Positions 1 to 9,488 of a stretch of DNA of 34,410 nucleotides are shown one piece after another. Origin of the DNA: Gemmatimonadales bacterium (GTDB lineage Bacteria > Gemmatimonadota > Gemmatimonadetes > Gemmatimonadales > GWC2-71-9); NCBI GenBank assembly GCA_025937755.1, contig JAICQR010000012.1, positions 1 through 34,410 of the forward strand, in the 5' to 3' direction. Below the pieces are notes generated by a model, which saw only the letters and a list, made by a program, of their open reading frames with translations, ran no database searches and had not been told where the DNA came from. The position numbers were made by a program, and so were the translations under genes. Within the stretch, counting starts at the first letter, position 1, and each line of letters begins with the position of its first letter.

Positions 1-8
1 AGCCCCGA

Positions 9-32
9 GCGGGCGGCCGGCCGGCCGCCCCT
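9..32. terminator. GC hairpin GGGCGGCC-ggcc-GGCCGCCC at the 3' end of the TPR gene
   Basis: Perfect 8-bp inverted repeat at 11-18/23-30, directly after the minus-strand stop (31-33); no strong U-tract. Confidence 0.5.
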
Positions 33-1149
33 AATGCACGATCCGCACGATGCCTGCTGCTGCACTGCCGCGCATGAACGCTTCGGCGCTGGTGACCGGG
101 ATGATCACGCCGGTCTCGGCCTGCCCCTGGCGAGCGTGGCCCGCCATGAAATCCGCCAGCGAGGCTTCGCTCCACCGGGGATCCTGCGCCTTCATCAGCA
201 GGACGATCTCATCCCAGGTGCCGCGAAGCTGCTCACCCGCCAGCGTCGCCACCTGATGCACCTCGACCTGGCCCGGCCTCCGCTGCATCGTGGCCGGCTC
301 GGTCAGCAGCGTCCCGAACAGTTCCAGCTGGTTCGGGTCACGCACCGTGCCATCGGGCTGCTGCGCCTCGACCTCGGCCAGCAGCATGTCCACCGGATCG
401 GGATCCCCAGCGAGTTCCTCCAGGCGCTCGAGCCAGGGCGTGATCTCGGGATCGTCTTCCGGCAGCCGGTAGAGAGTCCGCTTGAGTTCGATCACCCGCC
501 AGATGCCGAGCTCGTCGTAATGGTCGTCGGTGCGGGTCCGCTCGAAGTGATGCAGCGCGGCGTCGCTCTCGCCCCGCTCATAGAGCATGTTGGCGAGATA
601 GATCCGGGATTCAACGTGGGTCGGCTCGATCGACAGCGCCCGTCGCAGCCAGTAGATGGCATCGGCGTCGCGACCCAGGCGATGGGCGCTGTAACCCTGG
701 GCTGCGCTCGCGTCAGCCGAATCGGGATGCGCCTGCGCCGCCAACTCGAAGAAACGATGCGCAGCGGCCGCCATGCCATCGCGGAAGAGCGCCCGCCCCA
801 CCTGCAGCATCAGGTCGTGATCGTCGTGGAAGCCGAGCTGCAGGATGCGGTCGAAGGCGCGGATGCCGCCAGCACGGTCACCGATCTTGAGCAGCACCTC
901 GCCCAGCCCGGCGAGGGCATCCTCGTGGTCGCTGTCCAGTGTCAGCGCGGTCTCGAAGCTCCGCCGGGACCAGGCGTACTCTTCCCGGGCGAGGTAGGCG
1001 TACCCCATCCCGATGTGCAGCTCGACGGCATTGGGATAGACCGCGACGCCATCCTTCAGGACCGCGAGGGCGTCGTCGTAACGACCCTCGTTGTAGCACT
1101 GATGGGCCTGCTCGTCGAATTCGTCGGAGCTGCGGAACGCCTCGGACAT
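31..1149 (-). CDS. Tetratricopeptide-repeat protein
   Basis: 372-aa ORF with successive TPR-like helical repeats (e.g. NAVELHIGMGYAYLAREEYAWSRRSFETALTLDSDHEDALAGLGEVLLKIGD). Confidence 0.85.
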   Translation of the reverse strand: MSEAFRSSDEFDEQAHQCYNEGRYDDALAVLKDGVAVYPNAVELHIGMGYAYLAREEYAWSRRSFETALTLDSDHEDALAGLGEVLLKIGDRAGGIRAFDRILQLGFHDDHDLMLQVGRALFRDGMAAAAHRFFELAAQAHPDSADASAAQGYSAHRLGRDADAIYWLRRALSIEPTHVESRIYLANMLYERGESDAALHHFERTRTDDHYDELGIWRVIELKRTLYRLPEDDPEITPWLERLEELAGDPDPVDMLLAEVEAQQPDGTVRDPNQLELFGTLLTEPATMQRRPGQVEVHQVATLAGEQLRGTWDEIVLLMKAQDPRWSEASLADFMAGHARQGQAETGVIIPVTSAEAFMRGSAAAGIVRIVH

Positions 1150-1280
1150 GGGCGGGATCTCCGCGCTGGAAAAGAGGTTAAGAGCAAAGTAGGAGAACCC
1201 GATTACCGCAGCAAGCGTCGCAGCCTGAAACCCGCCGCGACGGCGCCCCGTAGGAACGGCACCCTTACCTGGAGTACCTC

Positions 1281-1709
1281 ATGCGGTGGCTCATCGCGTC
1301 GCCCCTGCTGCTCGGCCTGGCGCTCACCAGCGCGCAAGCCCTGCAGTCGCAGACAGTCATCAGTGACACCGCCCTGGACGGCACGTGGGCCGGCAGTGCG
1401 TTCATCTTTCAGATCACCCCCGACGACATCCGGGAAGACTCTGCCGGCTTCGAGATCACGCTGGCCACCGCGGACAGCGGCACCCGAGGCGGCCTGACGC
1501 TCACGACCAGCAGCCAGCGCCAACTCACGGGCGCCATACTGCTTCAGGCGCGGACTGGCGCCGCCGTCACTTTGTCCAGCGAGGTGGACGGCGCCGACGT
1601 CGTGTTCAGCGGTGCGACCACCGACTCGACCATGACCGGCACCTTCGTCGCCACCGCCAACGGTGAAACGGTCGGCACCGGCAACTGGAGCGTCAGGCGC
1701 GAGCGCTGA
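1281..1709 (+). CDS. Secreted hypothetical protein
   Basis: 142-aa ORF with N-terminal signal peptide (MRWLIASPLLLGLALTSAQA). Confidence 0.7.
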   Translation: MRWLIASPLLLGLALTSAQALQSQTVISDTALDGTWAGSAFIFQITPDDIREDSAGFEITLATADSGTRGGLTLTTSSQRQLTGAILLQARTGAAVTLSSEVDGADVVFSGATTDSTMTGTFVATANGETVGTGNWSVRRER

Positions 1710-3338
1710 CTATTCCGCTCCCATGAACGGATAGCGGTAGTCGTAGGGCGGGCTGAACGTTTCCTTGATGCTCCGGGGGGAAACCCACCGGATCAAGTTG
1801 AGGATCGAGCCCGCCTTGTCATTGGTGCCACTCGCTCTCGCGCCGCCGAACGGCTGCTGCCCCACCACCGCGCCGGTGGGCTTGTCGTTCAGGTAGAAGT
1901 TGCCGGCGGCGTTCACCAGCACCCGGCTGGCCTCGACCAGCGCGGCCCGGTCCTGCGCGAAGACCGCGCCGGTCAGGGCGTAAGGGCTGGTCTGGTCCAC
2001 CAGCTCCAGCGTGTCGGCCCATTTCCGGTCGGGATACACGTACACAGTGAGCACCGGGCCGAACAGTTCTTCGCAGAGCAGCTTGTGCGCCGGATCCTTC
2101 GCCTCGATCACGGTTGGTTCGATGAACCAGCCCTCGGAGTCATCGAAGCCGCCACCGGCGTGAATGGTCGCGTTGTCGTCGCGCTTCGCCGCCTTGAGGT
2201 ACCCCGACAGCTTGGTATACGCCCGGGCGTCGATCACCGCGCCCATGAAGTTGGTGAAGTCGGCCACGTCGCCCATGCGGATACTGGCGATCATCTCCAG
2301 CATGTCGCGCTTCACCGCCGGCCACAGCGAACGCGGGATGTACGCCCGCGATGCCGCGCTGCACTTCTGGCCCTGATACTCGAAGGCGCCCCGCACCAGT
2401 GCCACCGCCAGCGCCTTCGCGTCCGCGCTGGGGTGCGCCACCACGAAGTCCTTGCCCCCGGTTTCTCCCACCAGCCGGGGGTAGCTGCGATAGCGGGGCA
2501 GGTTGTTACCCACCGTCTGCCACAGCGACTGAAACACCGGGGTCGATCCGGTGAAGTGGATTCCTGCCAGCGAGGGATGGGACAGCAGCAGGTCACTGAT
2601 CTCCGCCGCGGGACCGGGGACGAAATTAATGACACCTGGCGGCAGCCCGCATTCCTGCAACAACCGGAAGAAATGCCAGTTGCTTAGCGACGCACTCGAG
2701 GCCGGCTTCCACACCACGGTATTGCCCATGATCGCGGGCGTGGTGGGGAGGTTGCCGCCGATGGCGGTGAAGTTGAACGGCGTGATGGCGTAGACGAATC
2801 CTTCCAGCGGCCGGTGCTCCATCCGGTTCCACATCCCGGGCGAGCTGATCGGCTGCTCGTGGTACAGCTTCTCCGCGAAGTGCACGTTGAAGCGCAGGAA
2901 GTCAATCAGTTCACAGGCGCTGTCGATCTCCGCCTGGAAGGCGGTCTTGCTCTGGCCCAGCATCGTCGCTGCGTTGATGATCGGACGCCATGCGCCGGCC
3001 AGCCGGTCGGCGGCCTTCAGGAACACCGCCGCGCGGTCCTCGAATCGCCAGCTGGCCCAGTCCCGCTGCGCCTCCACCGCCGAGGCGATCGCAGCCTGGA
3101 CTGTCTTCCGGTCGGCCTGGTGGACCTTGCCCAGCACATGCTGGTGCCGGTGCGGGCTCACCACGGGAACCGTCTTCGCGCCCCGAATCTCTTCGCCGCC
3201 CACCACCACCGGGATGTCGGCCACCTCGCCGCCCAGCGTGCGCAGCGCGTCCTTCAGCTGCTCGCGCTCGGGCGAGCCCGGGGCATAGCTCAGCACCGGC
3301 TCGTTGTGCGGTGCGGGGATGTTGAATGTGCCGTTCAT
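1710..3338 (-). CDS. pruA: L-glutamate gamma-semialdehyde (1-pyrroline-5-carboxylate) dehydrogenase
   Basis: Aldehyde dehydrogenase family; GQKCSAASR catalytic Cys motif and LVGETGGKDFVV typical of P5C dehydrogenases. Confidence 0.93.
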   Translation of the reverse strand: MNGTFNIPAPHNEPVLSYAPGSPEREQLKDALRTLGGEVADIPVVVGGEEIRGAKTVPVVSPHRHQHVLGKVHQADRKTVQAAIASAVEAQRDWASWRFEDRAAVFLKAADRLAGAWRPIINAATMLGQSKTAFQAEIDSACELIDFLRFNVHFAEKLYHEQPISSPGMWNRMEHRPLEGFVYAITPFNFTAIGGNLPTTPAIMGNTVVWKPASSASLSNWHFFRLLQECGLPPGVINFVPGPAAEISDLLLSHPSLAGIHFTGSTPVFQSLWQTVGNNLPRYRSYPRLVGETGGKDFVVAHPSADAKALAVALVRGAFEYQGQKCSAASRAYIPRSLWPAVKRDMLEMIASIRMGDVADFTNFMGAVIDARAYTKLSGYLKAAKRDDNATIHAGGGFDDSEGWFIEPTVIEAKDPAHKLLCEELFGPVLTVYVYPDRKWADTLELVDQTSPYALTGAVFAQDRAALVEASRVLVNAAGNFYLNDKPTGAVVGQQPFGGARASGTNDKAGSILNLIRWVSPRSIKETFSPPYDYRYPFMGAE

Positions 3339-3390
3339 GTCGCCTCGTTCGCCTTTCGCGGTTCGGGCGGTCGCAGACCACCCCTGAAGT

Positions 3391-3427
3391 CACTTCTCAC
3401 TTTTCGCTTCTCACTTCTCACTTCTCA
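3391..3427. repeat. Heptanucleotide tandem array (unit CTTCTCA)
   Basis: CTTCTCA CTTTTCG CTTCTCA CTTCTCA CTTCTCA from 3393; spans the 3' end of the upstream substrate-binding gene. Confidence 0.85.
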
Positions 3428-4250
3428 CTCTCTCAAATCCATGCCTCTCCAGCACCGCCTGCCCCTCGTTGCCCCGCAGAAACTCAAGGAACTGCCGGGC
3501 CACCGACGAGTCCTGCACCACGCTGTCGGGCTGGATCACCCGGGCGGCATACCATGTCGCCCGCGGCGACTCCACCGGGAGTGGCAGCTCCCGATAGATG
3601 CCGGTGCTGTCGCTGGCCAGCGCAGACCGGAATATGATGGCGGCATCGGCTTCGCCCCGCTGGAGCCGCTGCAGGACCGCCTCGGCCGATGACTCCTCCG
3701 CAACGGCGCCCAGTTCCACCCGCTCGGCAAAGTCGCCGCCGTAGCCGATCACGGTGGCCATGCGCCCCAGCAGTTCGCGCGCATACCGTCCCAGCGGCAC
3801 GTCTGGTCCCGCCAGCGCCACGCGCACTCCCGGTGAAGCCAGGTTGACCGGCGACCGCATCAGGTCCGGCGCCACGCCACTGGTGCTCGCGACCAGCACC
3901 ACGGTCGAGGCGGCGATCGGCGCAGGCGCGCCCACCAGTCCCCGTTCGAGCGCGTAGTCCATCCACGCCTTGTCCCCGGTGATCAGCACCGACCCGGCGC
4001 CACCGCGCTCCAGCGCGGTCACCAGCTCCGGCGTGCCCATCACCTGCAGCTGCACGCTGATCGTCGTATCCGGCGCGCGAAATTCGTCGGAAAGGTCCCG
4101 AGACGCGTCCAGGAGTGATGACGGCAACAGCACGGTCACCGTCCTCGACGGGTCTGGGGTGCCGGCGCCACAGCCGGCCACCAGGAGCACCGGCAGAAGT
4201 TGCCGAATCACTGGCCGAAGCAGTGCAGGGCCGCGTTGATTTACTGGCAT
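3411..4250 (-). CDS. Molybdate-type (ModA-like) extracellular substrate-binding lipoprotein
   Basis: Lipobox-like LLVAGCGAG; periplasmic binding fold segments TVTVLLPSSLLDASRDLSDEF..., GEADAAIIFRSAL. Confidence 0.75.
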   Translation of the reverse strand: MPVNQRGPALLRPVIRQLLPVLLVAGCGAGTPDPSRTVTVLLPSSLLDASRDLSDEFRAPDTTISVQLQVMGTPELVTALERGGAGSVLITGDKAWMDYALERGLVGAPAPIAASTVVLVASTSGVAPDLMRSPVNLASPGVRVALAGPDVPLGRYARELLGRMATVIGYGGDFAERVELGAVAEESSAEAVLQRLQRGEADAAIIFRSALASDSTGIYRELPLPVESPRATWYAARVIQPDSVVQDSSVARQFLEFLRGNEGQAVLERHGFERVRSEK

Positions 4251-4253
4251 GGG

Positions 4254-4288
4254 CTCTCGACTCTCAACTCTCGACTCGCAACTCGCGT
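4254..4288. repeat. Heptanucleotide tandem array (unit CTCTCRA)
   Basis: CTCTCGA CTCTCAA CTCTCGA CTCGCAA CTCGCGT in the divergent intergenic region. Confidence 0.75.
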
Positions 4289-4353
4289 GGTACTGGCGCC
4301 AACCGTGCGCTCCAAGCTAACATCTACCCGACCCAGCCACCGGATATTGACCG

Positions 4354-4752
4354 ATGAATCGCGCGCTTGCGCCGCTCGCTCTCGCTCTGCTCCTGACCGC
4401 CTGTCCCACCTACGACGAATACCCCAAGCTCAGCGACCAGAATGGGCTGGTTGACGCCGACACCTACGCCCGCTACGGCGCGGAGCAGGCGCAGGCCATG
4501 GCGATCGCGCGCGAGTATGGCCATTTCCATGCTGGTGATTCGCGGGCCGACCTGCAGGCCGCCGCCGACAGCGCGATGGCGTACGCCCGCAACCTGCCCG
4601 ACGTCACCGGCATCACCGCGGACTCCCTCGGCCACCGCCTCACCATCCAGTTCCGCAGCGGATGGCGGACGATGGTAACCCCGATCGACGACGGCAAGCG
4701 CGGCGCCGAGACGCCGAACCTACCCGCTGCCGCCGCTCCTGCCGCCGGCTGA
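4354..4752 (+). CDS. Putative lipoprotein, unknown function
   Basis: Signal-like N-terminus MNRALAPLALALLLTACPTYDEY. Confidence 0.7.
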   Translation: MNRALAPLALALLLTACPTYDEYPKLSDQNGLVDADTYARYGAEQAQAMAIAREYGHFHAGDSRADLQAAADSAMAYARNLPDVTGITADSLGHRLTIQFRSGWRTMVTPIDDGKRGAETPNLPAAAAPAAG

Positions 4753-4758
4753 GTTGCC

Positions 4759-5097
4759 GTGACACCCTGCATCGAGGTCACGACCACCGTTTCCGACCGC
4801 GATGTGGCCCGCCGACTCGGAACCCGGGCAGTGGAGGCCCGACTGGCGGCCTGTGCCCAGGTCATCGGCCCGGTGCTGAGCGTGTATCGCTGGCGAGGAG
4901 AGGTGCAGGAGGCGGAGGAATGGCGCTGCAGCCTCAAGACCGTCGGCGCGGCGTGGCCCGCCCTCGCGGCCTTCCTTCGCAGCGAGCATTCATACGAACT
5001 GCCCGAGATCGTCGTAGCGCCGCTGGACGGCACCACCGAGTATCTCTTGTGGGTCGAGTCCTGCGTGAGCGTGCCCCATTCTCCTGCAACCGCGTGA
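4759..5097 (+). CDS. cutA: Divalent-cation tolerance protein CutA
   Basis: 112 aa; EARLAACAQVIGPVLSVYRWRGEVQEAEEW...YELPEIV is the CutA1 signature. Confidence 0.92.
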   Translation: MTPCIEVTTTVSDRDVARRLGTRAVEARLAACAQVIGPVLSVYRWRGEVQEAEEWRCSLKTVGAAWPALAAFLRSEHSYELPEIVVAPLDGTTEYLLWVESCVSVPHSPATA

Positions 5098-5107
5098 GGA
5101 TCCGCCC

Positions 5108-5809
5108 ATGAACGACGTTGCCAAGCCTGGACTCGCCGACTGTGCCGAGATCTTCTACTCGCCGAGTGAGGTGTTCGAGCGCCGGCGCGGAGGAGAATGG
5201 GCCGGCCCGTTCTTCGTGTTCGTTATCGCGATGATTCTGCTCTTCTTCGCGACCAGGGGCCTGCTCCAGCCGATGATGGACGCCGAGACCAATCGAAGCC
5301 TGGCCAAGTTGGCCGCCAATCCAAACGCCACGCCCGAGCAGATCGAGGCAGCCCGGGGCATGGGCCAGAAGTTTGCCGCGGTGGGCGTGATCATCTTTGT
5401 CCTGGTCATCCCGTTCCTCTCGGGACTGGCGCTCAAGGTGGTATCGAAGATCGCCGGCGCCGCGGTGACCCTGAAGCAGAGCATGGCGATCGGCGTCCTC
5501 TCGCTCTTTCCCATGCTGCTCTCGTCCGTCGCCAGTGGCGCGCAGGGCGCGGTGATGGACGAGTCGGCCCAGACCGGCCGCTACGCATTCAGCATCGGAC
5601 CAGCCCGGTTTCTCGATCCCGATACGACATCACCCGTCATGATGGCGGTCGCCGGCCACTTCGATCTCTTCTCGCTCTGGATCTTCTTTCTGATGGGACT
5701 GGGCGTGAAGGTGATCGGCAGGACCAGCACCGGCACCGCCGTCGCGGTCGCCGTGGGCATGTGGGTCGTCTCACTCCTGCCGGCCCTGCTGGGCGGCATG
5801 TTCAGCTGA
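5108..5809 (+). CDS. YIP1-family membrane protein
   Basis: Multiple hydrophobic segments; N-terminal YSPSEVFERRRGGEWAGPF pattern of Yip1-domain proteins. Confidence 0.75.
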   Translation: MNDVAKPGLADCAEIFYSPSEVFERRRGGEWAGPFFVFVIAMILLFFATRGLLQPMMDAETNRSLAKLAANPNATPEQIEAARGMGQKFAAVGVIIFVLVIPFLSGLALKVVSKIAGAAVTLKQSMAIGVLSLFPMLLSSVASGAQGAVMDESAQTGRYAFSIGPARFLDPDTTSPVMMAVAGHFDLFSLWIFFLMGLGVKVIGRTSTGTAVAVAVGMWVVSLLPALLGGMFS

Positions 5810-5814
5810 CGCCG

Positions 5815-6084
5815 ATGTCACGCCGCACGTTGCTCACGCTGGTGGCCATCGCAGTCATGGTGGTGGTGCTCTACACCTCCACCATGACCAGCCAGCGCGC
5901 CGAATGCACCGCCGTGGTCACCTTCCGCGGCGCGACCGACAGTGCCACCGCCTCGGCGGCGACCCGGGACGAAGCCGAGACCCAGGCTCGCAACACCGCG
6001 TGTGGCACGATCTCGAGCGGCATGACCGACCGCATCGCCTGCACAGGCACCCCACCCGCACGACTCAGCTGCCGCACACTTTGA
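5815..6084 (+). CDS. Small membrane-anchored or secreted hypothetical protein
   Basis: ATG at 5815, 89 aa, N-terminal hydrophobic helix (LLTLVAIAVMVVVLY); in frame with the 5197..6084 ORF. Confidence 0.6.
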   Translation: MSRRTLLTLVAIAVMVVVLYTSTMTSQRAECTAVVTFRGATDSATASAATRDEAETQARNTACGTISSGMTDRIACTGTPPARLSCRTL

Positions 6085-6088
6085 CAGC

Positions 6089-7432
6089 ATGAGTCGCCTG
6101 CGTGTGCCGCATCCGATCGCCCTGCTGATCGGTTGCATCCTGCTCGCGGCGATCGCTACCTGGCTCCTGCCCGCCGGCCGCTACGAGCGCCGTCACGACG
6201 AGGCAACCGGCCGCGACATCGTCATCGCGGGCACCTATCAGCGAGTCGAGGCGCAGCCGGTGGGCCCATTCAGCGCCGTCGTCGCCATCCCCCGCGCCAT
6301 CGCCGCCGCCGCCGACGTCATCGCGCTGGTGTTCCTCGTGGGTGGGGCGTTCGCAGTCATCGAGCAGACCGGTGCGCTTCGCCGTGCGGTGCGGCGGCTG
6401 GTGGGGGCGCTCAAGGGTCGCGAGCTCCTGGTGGTGCCCGTCACCTGCATTGCCTTTGCCGCTGGCGGCGCGCTCCAGAACATGCAGGAAGAGATCATCG
6501 CCTTTGTGCCCCTGCTCCTGCTGCTGGTGCGCACGCTGGGATTCGATGCGCTCACCGCCTGTGCGATGTCGGTGGGAGCAGCAGCGGTAGGCTCCTCGTT
6601 CAGCCCGGTCAACCCGTTCCAGGTGCTCATCGCCCAGAAGCTGGCCCAGTTGCCACCGGGTTCGGGCAGCGTGTTCCGGCTCGTCTTTCTCGCCGTCGCC
6701 ATCGCGCTCTGGATCTGGGGAACCAGCCGCTACGCCCGGCGGATCCGGACCAGTCCGGAGGAACTCGCCATCGAGCCCGAGGAGCGGGGACACGGCGCGC
6801 GGCTGGATTTCATTCTCCTGCTCGTTGTGGCAGCATTCGTGATGCTGCCGGTCGGGCTCAACGTCCTCGGCTGGGGATTCGACGAGCTGTCGGCGCTGTT
6901 CCTGATCGTGGGTGTCACTGCCGGGCTCATCGCCGGGCTGGGAGTCAGTGGTACCGGCGAGGCCTTTGTGCACGGATTCAGCCAGATGGCCGGCGCGGCG
7001 CTGCTCATCGGCTTCGCCAAGTCCATTTCGGTCGTGCTTGAGGACGGGATGGTGCTCGACACCATCGTGCATGGTCTGGCGACTCCGCTCGAGGGCCTGC
7101 CACCGGCCGGCGCCGCACTGGCCATGATGGGCGTGCACACCGCCATCCACGTTCCGGTCCCCAGTGTCAGCAGCCACGCGGTACTTACCATGCCAATCCT
7201 GGTCCCGCTGTCGGACCTCCTGGGCGTGGGCCGACAGGTTACCGTGCTCGCCTATCAGTACGGCGCAGGGCTGACCGACCTGCTCACTCCGACGAACGGT
7301 GCGCTGATGGCCATTCTCGCCGCAGCCGGCGTCCGGTTCGAGCACTGGTTCCGATTCGTGCTGCCGATGTTCGGGTTGCTGCTGGGGCTGGGTGCTGTGG
7401 CCGTGGTGCTGGGCCTGAGGCTTATCGCATAG
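6089..7432 (+). CDS. YfcC-family putative carboxylate/basic amino acid transporter
   Basis: 447-aa polytopic membrane protein; QNMQEEIIAFVPLLLLLVRTLGFDALTACAMSVGAAAVGSSFSPVNPFQ. Confidence 0.85.
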   Translation: MSRLRVPHPIALLIGCILLAAIATWLLPAGRYERRHDEATGRDIVIAGTYQRVEAQPVGPFSAVVAIPRAIAAAADVIALVFLVGGAFAVIEQTGALRRAVRRLVGALKGRELLVVPVTCIAFAAGGALQNMQEEIIAFVPLLLLLVRTLGFDALTACAMSVGAAAVGSSFSPVNPFQVLIAQKLAQLPPGSGSVFRLVFLAVAIALWIWGTSRYARRIRTSPEELAIEPEERGHGARLDFILLLVVAAFVMLPVGLNVLGWGFDELSALFLIVGVTAGLIAGLGVSGTGEAFVHGFSQMAGAALLIGFAKSISVVLEDGMVLDTIVHGLATPLEGLPPAGAALAMMGVHTAIHVPVPSVSSHAVLTMPILVPLSDLLGVGRQVTVLAYQYGAGLTDLLTPTNGALMAILAAAGVRFEHWFRFVLPMFGLLLGLGAVAVVLGLRLIA

Positions 7433-7467
7433 GGTGCGTCCTGCGCCCCTTCTTTCAGGCACCATAT

Positions 7468-7905
7468 ATGCGTACCCTCCATCCCATGAGCGACGTGATT
7501 ATCCGCGAGCTGTCCCAGGACGAGGACTTTGGCCACTGGTTCCATGAGCTGATCGAGCTCGAAGGCCGGGAAACCGGTCATGTCGGGGCCGCCGAAGACC
7601 GCTATCTGGTGCTGAGCAATGAGATCGGCGACTGGATCGGTGGCCTCCGGTTCACCCTGCGCGGTGGTATCGCCCAGGTCGTCGAAATCGCCGTGACGCC
7701 TCCGGAACGCCACCACGGACACGCCCATCGGCTCCTGGAGGCGTTTGAGGCCAGCGCGCGGGACAACGCCGCACATCTGGCGGAGTTCTGGACCGATGAC
7801 AAGGACTCCGAGGCGCTCCTCGCCGCGATGGGCTGGTCCGCAGTCCTCCGCCGAGACCGGTACATGGCGGATCACAGCTGGGTGTTGATGGAGAAGCGGT
7901 TCTAG
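7468..7905 (+). CDS. GNAT-family acetyltransferase-like protein
   Basis: QVVEIAVTPPERHHGHAHRLLEAFEASARDNAAHLAEFWTDD resembles the GNAT acetyl-CoA binding region. Confidence 0.65.
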   Translation: MRTLHPMSDVIIRELSQDEDFGHWFHELIELEGRETGHVGAAEDRYLVLSNEIGDWIGGLRFTLRGGIAQVVEIAVTPPERHHGHAHRLLEAFEASARDNAAHLAEFWTDDKDSEALLAAMGWSAVLRRDRYMADHSWVLMEKRF

Positions 7906-7939
7906 GCGTCCTGTCCGAATGGCAGATACGGCGGATCGT

Positions 7940-7972
7940 GGCCTCCCATGTCGGCATGGGGGGCCGCTTTGT
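7940..7972 (+). terminator. Rho-independent-type terminator after the GNAT gene
   Basis: GGCCTCCCATG-tcgg-CATGGGGGGCC, 11-bp stem with one G.U pair, followed by GCTTTGTCT. Confidence 0.7.
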
Positions 7973-8076
7973 CTCTCCAGCCGATCATCGCCACACTATC
8001 CTCGACCTCTCCGTGGGGCTAATGTTAGGGATGTTCCGATTTCTGCCTTTGCGTCTCGAACTGAGACTTGCCGCCT

Positions 8077-9051
8077 ATGAGCATCACTGATGCAGCGCGC
8101 GCGCTGCTATCCAAGGTCGAGGTCCTGGAAGACCTGGAAGCCAAGGTGCGCCAGATGATGGAAGTCCACGAGTCCAAGCGTGAGTTGTGGATGCCGAGCG
8201 ACCTCATGGGCCCTGCGCCCGACGAAGACCCCGACGCCCATCGTAAGGAACTCCGCGAGCGCGCCCGGGGCATCCCCGATCATGTCCGTTCCGCGCTCGC
8301 GGTCAACCTCCTCACCGAGGAAGGTCTGCCGCACTTCCACCGGCTTCTGGCTGTTTACCTCGGCAATGAGAGCCACTGGAGCGCCTGGAACAACCTGTGG
8401 ACCGCCGAAGAAGATCGCCACGGACAAGTGCTCCACGATTACGTCCGGGAGTCGTCGCTGCTCAACCAGCGACGCCTCGAGGAGATGCAGTTCGAGTACC
8501 TGCGGGCCGGATTTGCTCCGGCCTGGGATCGCGATCCATACCGGGTATTTGCCTACACCACGGTACAGGAGCGGGCGACCCAGCATTCCCACGCGGCCAC
8601 GGGCAACCTCATCGCCGAACACGATCCGCGCCTGGGAATCATCCTCGACCGCATCGCGCGCGAGGAAGCGCGCCACTTCGCCTTCTATCGCACGGTGATG
8701 GGAGCGGTGCTGGAGCGAGACCCCGACCAGGCGCTCCACTCGATCGCACAGGTTCTGCCCAGCATCGACATGCCGGGGCACACCATGCCGGGCTTCCGGG
8801 AGATGGCGGACGCCATCCGTCGTTCCGGCATCTACGGGCCCCGCGATTACCTGCGGATCGTGCAGGAGCAGATCCGCTACTGGAAAATCGAGACCCTCGA
8901 GGGACTGGGCGAGATCGGGCGCCAGGCCCAGGAGCGCATCCTGGCCATTCCCGACCGGCTCAAGCGAGTTGCCGACGCGATCGAATCGCGCTCGAAGCGC
9001 AAGACCTTCAGCTTCGACGTGGTCTTCAACCGCGAGTTTGCCCTCGAATGA
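8077..9051 (+). CDS. Acyl-ACP desaturase (ferritin-like di-iron, plant-type FAB2/DesA family)
   Basis: Two E-E-x-x-H di-iron motifs: EEDRHG and EEARHF; W-S-A-W-N-N-L-W-T-A context. Confidence 0.88.
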   Translation: MSITDAARALLSKVEVLEDLEAKVRQMMEVHESKRELWMPSDLMGPAPDEDPDAHRKELRERARGIPDHVRSALAVNLLTEEGLPHFHRLLAVYLGNESHWSAWNNLWTAEEDRHGQVLHDYVRESSLLNQRRLEEMQFEYLRAGFAPAWDRDPYRVFAYTTVQERATQHSHAATGNLIAEHDPRLGIILDRIAREEARHFAFYRTVMGAVLERDPDQALHSIAQVLPSIDMPGHTMPGFREMADAIRRSGIYGPRDYLRIVQEQIRYWKIETLEGLGEIGRQAQERILAIPDRLKRVADAIESRSKRKTFSFDVVFNREFALE

Positions 9052-9488
9052 GGCTGTTACTGGTCTTCCTCGCCGTTGGCGTGCTCGCCTGCTCGAGGAA
9101 GACCCCGGCAGCAGAGCGGGAGGAAAGGCCGCGCACCGCAGCGGACTCGGCCGAGGTCGATGCCACCTACCTCGGCCGCGAGATCTACCAGCTGCTCGAC
9201 CAGGCATCGGACTACCGTGGTTCCCACCGCGGCCGGGCCCCCCGGTCCTTGCGGGACCTCGGGGTGGACAGTCTCACCGCCGATCTCGCGCGCGCCCTTA
9301 CCACCAGCAGCGGCGGGCTCCGGGCATCGGCCACATTCCGCGATCCGGCCGGACATCAATTCGTGTCGTGCTCCGGCGAGCTTCGGGTGCTTGAAGACGC
9401 CGTCCTGGGCGATGGCCGCTACGTCCTCGACTGCACCATGCGCGATGGCGTCACAATCCCGGTGCAGGCCGGCAGCTCCCTGGAGTGA
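9048..9488 (+). CDS. Hypothetical lipoprotein
   Basis: ATGA overlap with the desaturase stop; lipobox-like VGVLAC. Confidence 0.7.
   Translation: MRLLLVFLAVGVLACSRKTPAAEREERPRTAADSAEVDATYLGREIYQLLDQASDYRGSHRGRAPRSLRDLGVDSLTADLARALTTSSGGLRASATFRDPAGHQFVSCSGELRVLEDAVLGDGRYVLDCTMRDGVTIPVQAGSSLE

Noticed and set aside
34-1497. 487-aa plus-strand ORF opposite the TPR gene
   Set aside because: Antisense shadow; runs through the divergent intergenic region and into another gene in the wrong frame.
6065-7465. 466-aa minus-strand ORF opposite the YfcC transporter gene
   Set aside because: Antisense shadow ORF with a hydrophilic, Q/H/R/D-rich sequence and no domain logic.
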